Shown one piece after another: positions 36,485 to 42,840 of a DNA stretch of 64,000 bases. Numbering within the stretch: the stretch's first letter is position 1; each line of letters opens with the position of its first letter. Origin of the DNA: Streptomyces sp. DG2A-72. GTDB taxonomy: Bacteria; Actinomycetota; Actinomycetes; Streptomycetales; Streptomycetaceae. The position numbers and the translations under genes are program-made. The notes under the pieces are model-generated. The model searched no databases, was not told the origin of the DNA, and was given only the letters and a program-made list of their open reading frames with translations. The DNA is taken from NCBI RefSeq assembly GCF_030499575.1, contig NZ_JASTLC010000001.1, forward strand, positions 10,192,001 to 10,256,000. The letters run 5' to 3'.

Positions 36485-37075
36485 TCACGAGTGGGATGTT
36501 CCGTATGAACCGATCAAGCGGGCCAGCTGTCGGCTCGTCGCCCGTAGTGGTTCCTCACTGCGGTTGACCTGTGCCGTCACTTCGGCGCCTTCCAGGGCGC
36601 TGATGATGGTGGTCGCCAACTCCCGGGCGTCACGGGCCTGGAAGCCGGAGCGCAGGAGCTTGTCGGTGACGATCTGCTCCCAGCTGCGCAGTGCGTCGGC
36701 ACATGCCTGCTGGATCCCGGATTCGGTTCCCAAGGTTTCCAGTGCCGCTGCCGTGACCGGGCAGCCGTCGGTCCAACCCGACGCGCGCAGTCCTTCGGCG
36801 AGGACCCGGGCGCAGGCCTGAACGCCCGCGCCCGGGTCCTCCTCGCTGTCCAGCGCGTCGCGGAGGACCGCCGCGAACTCCTGGTCGCTGTACTTGATGG
36901 CGGCGACCGCGACGGCCTCTTTGCCGCCCGGGAAGAAGTGGTAGACGGAGCCCAGTGTGGCCTCCGCCTCCTTGGCGATCTGCTTGATGCCCGTGCCGAC
37001 ATAGCCCTGGCGCTGCAGGAGGCGCGCTGCGGCGATGACGATCCGGTCCCGGGTGCTGGCCTGTCCCATGTGCAC
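36485..37075 (-). CDS. TetR-family regulator (cargo of the IS5 unit)
   Basis: The 196-residue protein reads MHMGQASTRDRIVIAAARLL, QRQGYVGTGIKQIAKEAEAT and LGSVYHFFPGGKEAVAVAAI, a standard TetR HTH. The C-terminal domain has DGCPVTAAALETLGTESGIQ, typical of the LmrA/YxaF-like subgroup. The third codon is also ATG and may be the true start. It diverges from the oxidoreductase gene over a 109-base interval holding two identical 17-base repeats, its likely binding sites. Confidence 0.92.
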   Translation of the reverse strand: MHMGQASTRDRIVIAAARLLQRQGYVGTGIKQIAKEAEATLGSVYHFFPGGKEAVAVAAIKYSDQEFAAVLRDALDSEEDPGAGVQACARVLAEGLRASGWTDGCPVTAAALETLGTESGIQQACADALRSWEQIVTDKLLRSGFQARDARELATTIISALEGAEVTAQVNRSEEPLRATSRQLARLIGSYGTSHS

Positions 37076-37086
37076 ACCCTACTGGT

Positions 37087-37150
37087 TAGAGCGTTCGTTT
37101 TAGAGCCGTGCTACATTGCCTCCGCACTCTGGATAGAGCGTTCGTTTTAG
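37087..37150. promoter_or_regulatory. two identical 17-base direct repeats between divergent TetR and oxidoreductase genes
   Basis: TAGAGCGTTCGTTTTAG occurs at 37,087-37,103 and again at 37,134-37,150, a 47-base repeat distance. One copy lies just before each divergent gene. TAGAGCG-like sequence is a frequent TetR half-site context, so these are probable operators, one per promoter. Confidence 0.75.
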
Positions 37151-37184
37151 TCGCCTCGTCACTCGTACCGCGGAGGTCTTCCCA

Positions 37185-38060
37185 ATGAGCAGCAAGCAGT
37201 CCGTGACCGTCATCGGACTCGGCCCCATGGGGCAGGCCATGGTCCACGCCTTACTCGGCAAGGGGCACCCCGTCACCGTCTGGAACCGCACCCCATCGCG
37301 TGCCGATGCCCTCGTCGCGCGCGGCGCCGTACTCGCAAAGAGCGCCGAAGACGCCCTGACCGCCAATGAGCTGGTCGTCCTGAGCCTTACCGACTACGAC
37401 GCGATGTACGCCGTGCTGGAGCCGGCTTCCCACGCCCTGGCCGGCCGCGTGCTCGTCAACCTCAGCTCCGACACCCCGGAGAAGACCCGCGCTGGGGCGC
37501 GGTGGGTGTCCGAGCACGGCGGGGTCCACCTCACCGGTGGCGTCAACGCCTCGCCTTCCGGCATCGGACAGCCCGGGTCGTCCACCTTCTACAGCGGGCC
37601 GCGTGAGGTGTTCGAGGCGCACCGGTCGATCCTCGAAGTCCTGACCGACACGGACTACCGGGGCGACGATCCCGGCCTGGCCGCGCTCCTGTACCAGATC
37701 GTCGTGGGCATGTTCTGGACGTCCGTGCTCGGATACTGGCAGGCCATCGCGCTCGCCGACGCCAACGGCCTCACGGCGGCTGACGTCCTCCCGCACGCCA
37801 CCGAGCTGCTGACCGGGATGCCGGGCTTCCTCTCCTTTTACGCTGAGCGCATCGACGCCGGCGAGCACGGCGGCGACGCGGAGCGGCTGGCCATGGGCAT
37901 GGCCAGCGTCGAACACGTTCTGCACACCAACGCCGACGCGGGCGTCGACACCACGCTGCCGGCCGCCGTGGCCGCTCTGTTCCGGCGCGGCATGGACGCC
38001 GGACACGGGGCGGACAGCGCCTCCAGCCTGGCGGAGCTGATGAAGACGGCCAAGGCATAG
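37185..38060 (+). CDS. NAD(P)-dependent oxidoreductase, imine reductase / 6-phosphogluconate dehydrogenase-like
   Basis: The 291-residue enzyme has the dinucleotide-binding start SVTVIGLGPMGQAMVHALLG, then HPVTVWNRTPSRADALVARG, where the Arg after Asn favours NADPH. The middle segment LVNLSSDTPEKTRAGARWVS and the long helical C-terminal domain (LLYQIVVGMFWTSVLGYWQA) match the imine reductase-type subgroup of beta-hydroxyacid dehydrogenases. GGAGG lies ten bases upstream of the ATG. Control by the divergent TetR gene is likely. The substrate, probably a cyclic imine or keto compound, cannot be told. Confidence 0.9.
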   Translation: MSSKQSVTVIGLGPMGQAMVHALLGKGHPVTVWNRTPSRADALVARGAVLAKSAEDALTANELVVLSLTDYDAMYAVLEPASHALAGRVLVNLSSDTPEKTRAGARWVSEHGGVHLTGGVNASPSGIGQPGSSTFYSGPREVFEAHRSILEVLTDTDYRGDDPGLAALLYQIVVGMFWTSVLGYWQAIALADANGLTAADVLPHATELLTGMPGFLSFYAERIDAGEHGGDAERLAMGMASVEHVLHTNADAGVDTTLPAAVAALFRRGMDAGHGADSASSLAELMKTAKA

Positions 38061-38093
38061 CAGCAAGTCGGCGAGATACCCGTTGGTCTGAAC

Positions 38094-39029
38094 ATGATCA
38101 GCAGGGGTGACTTGACCGACGTTGAGTGGGCCGTGCTGGAACCACTGCTGCCGGTGACCAACAATCGGTGCGGCCGGTGGCGGGACCACCGCCAGGTGAT
38201 CAACGGGATCCTCCACCGGCTCAGCACCGGGGCGCAGTGGAGAGAGTTGCCCGAACGCTTCGGCCCGTGGAAGACCGTGCACAAGCGGCACTTACTGTGG
38301 TCGGCCGATGGCACCTGGGAAATGCTCCTCCAACACGTCCAGGCCCAAGCCGACGCCGAGGGTGACATCGACTGGGACATCAACGTCGACTCCACCTCTG
38401 TCCGCGCCCACCAGCACGCCGCTGGGGCGCCCAGGGCGGCACCGTCCACACCGCCGGGTTCTTCAGGGGCTCCGCGAAGATCAGTTCGCGGAGCCGACGA
38501 GGGCGAGTCCGCGGCTCCTCCTGGAGGAGGCGGTGCGGCGGGCGAAGCCCTCGGCAGGTCCCGTGGCGGACTGACCTGCAAGATTCATCTGAGCGCGGAG
38601 GGACACTGCCGTCCGCTGTCCTTGCTCATCACGCCGGGGCAACGAGCCGACTGCACGCAGTTCGAGCCGGTCATGGGCAAGATCCGTGTCCCCCGGCTGG
38701 GTCTCGGGCGTCCGCGCCGCACACCGAACAGCGTTGCTGCCGACAAGGCGTACAGCAACCGCAAGACCCGCGTTTATCTACGGAAGCGCGGGATCCGGCA
38801 CGTGATCCCGGAGAAGAACGACCACAAGGTCGCCCGTCTCCGGCGTGGTTCACGTGGCGGACAGCCATCGGGTTTCGACAAGGACCGCTACAAGAAGCGC
38901 AACACGGTCGAGAGGGCGATCAATAAGCTCAAGCTGTTCAGAGCCGTGGCCACCCGCTATGACAAGCGCGGATACGTTTACCTGGGCACCGTCACCGCCG
39001 CGGCACTCCTCATCTGGCTCCGGTCGTGA
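38094..39029 (+). CDS. IS5-family transposase, intact
   Basis: A single open frame of 311 residues covers the whole family. It has LTDVEWAVLEPLLPVTNNRC, QWRELPERFGPWKTVHKRHL, WDINVDSTSVRAHQHAAG (first Asp), ALGRSRGGLTCKIHLSAEGH, SVAADKAYSNRKTRVYLRKR (second Asp) and NTVERAINKLKLFRAVATRY (Glu). Between the first Asp block and SRGGL there is an unusual Ala/Pro/Gly/Ser linker of about 45 residues, encoded over a perfect 28-base hairpin. The stop overlaps the right terminal repeat. Of the four IS5-type transposases here, only this one and the 12,895 gene look functional. Confidence 0.92.
   Translation: MISRGDLTDVEWAVLEPLLPVTNNRCGRWRDHRQVINGILHRLSTGAQWRELPERFGPWKTVHKRHLLWSADGTWEMLLQHVQAQADAEGDIDWDINVDSTSVRAHQHAAGAPRAAPSTPPGSSGAPRRSVRGADEGESAAPPGGGGAAGEALGRSRGGLTCKIHLSAEGHCRPLSLLITPGQRADCTQFEPVMGKIRVPRLGLGRPRRTPNSVAADKAYSNRKTRVYLRKRGIRHVIPEKNDHKVARLRRGSRGGQPSGFDKDRYKKRNTVERAINKLKLFRAVATRYDKRGYVYLGTVTAAALLIWLRS
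38468..38495. repeat. perfect hairpin inside the transposase linker
   Basis: GGCTCCGCGAA, the loop GATCAG and TTCGCGGAGCC form an 11-pair stem within the transposase coding sequence. It sits in the low-complexity linker where other IS5 elements here have a frameshift run. Confidence 0.8.
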
Positions 39030-39239
39030 TCGGAGAGACAGGACCTAGTGCTGTGACGGCATAGCTTCGCCGGGTTGGTGTCGCTGATGGGGCTCTCTCT
39101 CCCATGCTCAGGTTCTCCTCATCCATGCTCGCCTTTGCTCCCCAGGTGGGACGGCGACCTGCGATTGGACGCCGTAGCTCTGGATTTACCTGAGAGCAGG
39201 TCGGGCCCCAACTGGCGAGCGAGTCTGGGAGACGTCCTT

Positions 39240-39689
39240 CTACTCCGAGCCGTCCGCGTCGCCTGTGGCACGGCTGGCCAGTCGTTCGTATCGCTGCCTG
39301 GCGGCTTGCGGAGTGCCAAGCCCGAGTCCGAAAGCGATCTCCTGCCAGGTCATGCCGCGGCCCCGTGCCATCTGGAGGAGTCCGGTTTCCAATTCGTCCA
39401 TCTCCCCGCGAGCCAGTGGGACGAGGCTCAATGCAGCGGTGATATCAGCGTGGTCCACCTCCGGTTCGCCGTCATCGGGCTGTGCGGCTCCGCTGAGCAG
39501 GAACGACACAAGCCTGACGGCCTCGTGCGGCCCGATGACCGAAGGATGAACCTGTCGGCGGCGTTGCTTGTCAGTGGTCGCGTGGCGTTCGGCGATGCGA
39601 AACAGGGACGCGTAGACGCGGTCTGCTCGCGCCTGCTCCGGCTGCGGAGGCGTGAAGAGATCGGCCTGCTGATCAGGAGTCGAAGGCAT
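39240..39689 (-). CDS. HTH DNA-binding-like protein (149 aa)
   Basis: The C-terminal 50 residues form a helix-turn-helix-like unit (LETGLLQMARGRGMTWQEIA, FGLGLGTPQAARQRYERLAS), a pattern seen in small Streptomyces proteins with sigma-70 region-4-like HTHs. The N-terminal half (ARADRVYASLFRIAERHATT) is helical and charged. It is probably a regulator or regulator partner. A perfect 17-base palindrome lies 45 bases upstream of the start. Confidence 0.65.
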   Translation of the reverse strand: MPSTPDQQADLFTPPQPEQARADRVYASLFRIAERHATTDKQRRRQVHPSVIGPHEAVRLVSFLLSGAAQPDDGEPEVDHADITAALSLVPLARGEMDELETGLLQMARGRGMTWQEIAFGLGLGTPQAARQRYERLASRATGDADGSE

Positions 39690-39733
39690 GAGATGAGGAT
39701 GAGATGCGCACGACTCAATGTCAACTATGCGTT

Positions 39734-39750
39734 GTAAACAATCTGTTTAC
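39734..39750. promoter_or_regulatory. perfect palindrome GTAAACA-ATC-TGTTTAC
   Basis: This 17-base site is strikingly AT-rich for this DNA. It lies 45 bases upstream of the HTH gene start on the minus strand, overlapping its expected promoter. The GTAAAC half-site is common among TetR-type operators. No TetR gene is adjacent. Confidence 0.65.
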
Positions 39751-39898
39751 TTGCTGCCGCTTCATGCGCCCGGTGCCCCCTTGGCTGAACCGGCGGGCGG
39801 AAACCCTCGTCATCGTGACGGCTGGATATACCGTGACGTCCGATCCGACCGCCGGAGGCGCGGCGGCTGAGCCTGTTCGTGTGCGCATCGCAGGACAT

Positions 39899-40250
39899 TC
39901 AGCACCGCCCGGCCCCGGTTTGAATGCCGCACCCAAGCGGAGCGAGCGTATCCAGCGGCACGTCATCGGGCACCTTGATCGCGTTGCGCTCCGTGACAAG
40001 GGCATAGGTCGTGAAGGACGACTGACCGAAGAAGTGCCCATGCAGCGGTGTATCCCCCTGCCGCAGAGTGGGCTGCCGTCCGGACGGGCACCGGCAGCGA
40101 AATTGAGCGGCAGGAAATGGGCACACTGACTGGGCAGACCCATACGGTAGCGAGCGTAGGCACCACATGAGGCGAAGGTGAGAACCACCCTGTCGCCGTG
40201 GTGAAGAGAGGTGACGCCCGCCCCGACCTCCTCCACCACATGTCGACTCC
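39899..40250 (-). pseudogene. zinc-type alcohol dehydrogenase fragment
   Basis: Two frames together give [36 protein letters not shown], then [20 protein letters not shown] and [18 protein letters not shown]. These are consecutive blocks of aryl-alcohol/NAD-dependent zinc alcohol dehydrogenases. The shift lies near 40,085. The CGxCxxC structural-zinc motif is degraded ([10 protein letters not shown]), and both the N-terminal catalytic zinc region and the cofactor domain are missing. It is a dead internal fragment. Confidence 0.75.
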
Positions 40251-40315
40251 TACCGTACGTCAGTTGCAGGTCGTGAAAACGGGTCGTAGCTCCCGACCCA
40301 ACGGGACAGACGAGA

Positions 40316-40352
40316 TTAAGGGCCCCGCTCTCTGACACAACGGGGCCCTTAA
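40316..40352. terminator. strong bidirectional terminator
   Basis: TTAAGGGCCCCG (40,316-40,327) pairs perfectly with CGGGGCCCTTAA (40,341-40,352) across a 13-base loop. It lies 43 bases after the stop of the small secreted-protein gene on the minus strand. Confidence 0.9.
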
Positions 40353-40394
40353 TTGTGATGTTCGCTTCGTGGATCAGTACCAAAGGTACAAGAT

Positions 40395-40676
40395 TCAATG
40401 GCCCTCTACGTCTGGGCGGCAGTCGTAGGGATAACCCAACCACTTGTAGAACCATTTACCATCGTCTATGCAGTCGTTGATATTTGGGTAGCCGCCGTAG
40501 AAATGCCAATCTGCGGGCACGGCCGAGGAAGCCTGAACGGAGCTCCGCTCTGCTGCCTGCGTCGCGTCCGCGGGTGTCGCCGCTGCTACTCCAGCACCCA
40601 CCAATGGCAGCATGCCGACGGTGACTACGGTCGCCACGACCGTCACCACGCGGCGGGGCCATGTAGCTCTCTTCAT
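40395..40676 (-). CDS. small secreted protein (93 aa)
   Basis: A Sec signal (MKRATWPRRVVTVVATVVTV with GVAAATPAD) precedes a mature peptide of about 60 residues. This ends in an aromatic-rich motif with two Cys (HFYGGYPNINDCIDDGKWFY, KWLGYPYDC), probably a disulphide. The ribosome binding site is GAAGGGACGAAG. It is the last of three tandem secreted-protein genes on this strand. Function unknown. Confidence 0.7.
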   Translation of the reverse strand: MKRATWPRRVVTVVATVVTVGMLPLVGAGVAAATPADATQAAERSSVQASSAVPADWHFYGGYPNINDCIDDGKWFYKWLGYPYDCRPDVEGH

Positions 40677-40903
40677 GTCTTCGTCCCTTCATGTGGTGCC
40701 GGCCGGAACCGGTACCGTGACAGCTGGATTAGCGATGGAATGCCTTCAGACCGTCGCGGCTTCCCTCGATCAACCTGGCAGACAGCCGCCGATGCAGGGG
40801 CACGTCCACTATCTGGGTGGAGGTCAGCCCGGACTCGATGGGGGAAGCCTGCTCAGCCTGCACCGGCTGAGCAAAAGGGCGGCGGCCACTTCGTGTTGAA
40901 GCG

Positions 40904-41383
40904 TCAGACCCAGTCTTGGTACTGGCCCCCATTACACCTGGCGGTGCGGAATCCGCTGTCGTCACTGTCGTCGATACAGCGGTCGGTGGCCTGGTTCCTG
41001 AAGGTGAGGCGCCCTTGATGATGACGAATGACGCCCCAGCTTACGTTCTCTGAGCTGTCGCAGGATTGCGTGCTGAATCCCCGAGGGCCGTCGTAGATGC
41101 ATCGTTGAGTCGCCACGTTCTGGAAACGGCGTGTGCCGTCGTTGAAAACGTGGACGTTCCAGTTTTGGAAATCGCTGCCGTTGCATGGGAAGGTCCGAAA
41201 TCCCAGGTTGCTGTCGTCCATGCACCTATCTGTGCCCAGGCTGTGGAAGGTGTTCACGACGAGCACAGCGGTAGCATTGTCGCCGGACGCCCCTGCGGCT
41301 TCGGCGGTGCCCGGGGTTCCGAGCAGCGCGCCAGCACACAGTAAAGGCATCAATAATGCCGTGATCGATTTTCTCGTTCTCAT
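40904..41383 (-). CDS. secreted ricin-type beta-trefoil lectin-like protein
   Basis: After a signal peptide (MRTRKSITALLMPLLCAGAL, GTAEAAGAS) the 130-residue mature part contains three similar units. Each has a DRC/QRC...D motif and an aromatic Q-x-W-like end: TDRCMDDSNLG...FQNWNV, TQRCIYDGPRG...NVSWGV and TDRCIDDSDDS...YQDWV. This is the threefold RICIN beta-trefoil, a sugar-binding fold. The protein is a single domain without an attached enzyme. A carbohydrate ligand is likely but unknown. Confidence 0.85.
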   Translation of the reverse strand: MRTRKSITALLMPLLCAGALLGTPGTAEAAGASGDNATAVLVVNTFHSLGTDRCMDDSNLGFRTFPCNGSDFQNWNVHVFNDGTRRFQNVATQRCIYDGPRGFSTQSCDSSENVSWGVIRHHQGRLTFRNQATDRCIDDSDDSGFRTARCNGGQYQDWV

Positions 41384-41443
41384 CGAGTTACCCCGTCGTC
41401 GATGTCTCTGATGGCCGAGCGGCCCGAGGGCTCATTTGACTGT

Positions 41444-41884
41444 CTACCACCAGTCCGTGCACACGATCTGCCCGCTGGCCTCGCCACAAGCCCGCATCAC
41501 GCGACTGTTGTCGTCGAAGGCGGCGGTATACAGGCCTGTGTCAGTTCCCAGCATGCTGAAGCCGAGTCGGGGCTCCCACCTACCGGCGCCCGCCTCGTGT
41601 ATGTTCCGGGCGCGGTCCAGCCATATCGAGTCGTACTTGCGACCGTTCGAAATCCGACCCCAGGCACAGCCGGTGCCATCGTGGTAGCGCAGCTCGTACA
41701 GCACACCACTGGCCGACCGTACCGATCTCGCGGTCGTTGGATTGGCCAGCCCCGACGGATCGCTCCAATCCGTACAAGCCTGCTGCTTGGCTGGGGCAGC
41801 TTGAGCCGATGGCGCCATCAGCATGCCACCGATGGCGGCACTCGCCGCCAATGCGATTCCTGCACTACGAAACAGAAAACTCAT
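41444..41884 (-). CDS. secreted DUF2690-like protein
   Basis: The 146-residue protein has a signal peptide (MSFLFRSAGIALAASAAIGG, PSAQAAPA). Its mature domain has ELRYHDGTGCAWGRISN and four Cys, matching the DUF2690 family of actinobacterial exported proteins. The ribosome binding site AGAGGGGAT is strong. Its ATG overlaps the stop of a short upstream frame by four bases. Same-strand tandem arrangement with the lectin and the 93-residue protein suggests an exported-protein cluster. Confidence 0.75.
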   Translation of the reverse strand: MSFLFRSAGIALAASAAIGGMLMAPSAQAAPAKQQACTDWSDPSGLANPTTARSVRSASGVLYELRYHDGTGCAWGRISNGRKYDSIWLDRARNIHEAGAGRWEPRLGFSMLGTDTGLYTAAFDDNSRVMRACGEASGQIVCTDWW

Positions 41885-42030
41885 CGATCCCCTCTACTTC
41901 GGTTCTGCCCTAGCCATGATCTTTGCGAGCTCTGAAGTGTTCGGCTCTCACCGAACGCCTGCCTGATTGATTCACCAGTTCGCATCGCGTCACCGGCCAG
42001 GGCGACTGATTCGGTCTTGAGGGAGACCAT
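41881..42030 (-). CDS. short frame coupled to the DUF2690 gene
   Basis: This 49-codon frame (MVSLKTESVALAGDAMRTGE...) ends in an ATGA overlap with the DUF2690 start, a common sign of translational coupling in Streptomyces. It could be the remnant 3' end of a longer upstream gene or a leader. No family recognised. Confidence 0.3.
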   Translation of the reverse strand: MVSLKTESVALAGDAMRTGESIRQAFGESRTLQSSQRSWLGQNRSRGDR

Positions 42031-42149
42031 GACCACACGGCGGTTGTCAGGCAAGGGGGAGCGCCCCTCTCTGGACAATCAAACACTCCGGACAATTCTC
42101 TGACCAGGCGTTCTGTGCTTGAACGGGGTTGCGGACGTACCGCTCGGGA

Positions 42150-42840
42150 TGTGCGGTCATTGACATCACGCTCGTTGTCGCGGACGCCGGATACGGTGAT
42201 GCCTCTGCCTTTCGCCGTGGCCTGGAGGAGCGCAATCCGCCCTATGCGGTGGGAATTTCCTCCCGCCACACCGCCGACCGCCAATGTCCGGCCGGTCCAG
42301 CCTGCCTATGCGGGTACCGGTCGGCCACCGAAAATGCAGTATCTCGACCGGCCCCGGAGTGTGAAAAAACTGGTCATCCAAGCCGGCCGGGCGGCCGCGA
42401 GGCGGGTGTCCCGGCGGGAAGGCTCCCGGCGGGGCAACAGCCAAAGCGGCTTCAACCGCATCTACTCACGGTTCGTGGCCCTGCATATCCGCCCCGCCGG
42501 ACGGGGCATCCCCACAGCTACCCATGATCCCGAGCTGCCCGAGCGCTGGCTGCTGGCGGAACGGCCGGCCGGCGAGAGCGAGTCGGTGCAGTTCTGGCTG
42601 TGCCCTTCTGGGCACGACTACCGCGAGACGAAACAGGCCCTGGGATTTGCCTACTTCGAAGGGCGCGCATGGAAAACGGCTGGCACCACCGCGTCATGCT
42701 CGTCTCCGCAGCCCACGTCTTCTGCACTCTGCAACGACTGGCGCACCGCCCAAAAGACACAGGACCGCCTGCCCCGCCTGCACCGCGACATACCCACATG
42801 CGTCAGGTGGAGACCGGGCCAAGGCGTGTCGCGTGCTGTG
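42150..42840 (+). pseudogene. IS701-like transposase remnant
   Basis: Blocks in three frames are ITLVVADAGYGDASAFRRGL, RSVKKLVIQAGRAAARRVSR, FNRIYSRFVALHIRPAGRGI, ELPERWLLAERPAGESESVQ, DYRETKQALGFAYFEGRAW and NGWHHRVMLVSAAHVFCTLQ. These match the middle and C-terminal parts of IS701-type DDE transposases. The N-terminal third is missing, and the stretch between FWL and HDYRE has lost about 20-25 residues. Frames shift near 42,280 and 42,670. It ends against the stop codon of the NTPase gene. Confidence 0.8.

Larger units (their letters stand above)
36454..39048 (+). mobile_element. passenger-carrying IS5-family element (TetR + oxidoreductase cargo)
   Basis: The unit starts TAGGTCCTGTCTC (36,454) and ends with its complement GAGACAGGACCTA (to 39,048). 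The terminal repeats extend to 22 bases, with 21 matching between the two ends. Inside, in order, are a minus-strand TetR gene, a plus-strand NAD(P)-dependent oxidoreductase and a plus-strand intact IS5 transposase 33 bases after it. No internal copy of the left terminal repeat was found between oxidoreductase and transposase. This suggests the cargo lies within a single IS rather than beside it. Confidence 0.75.
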
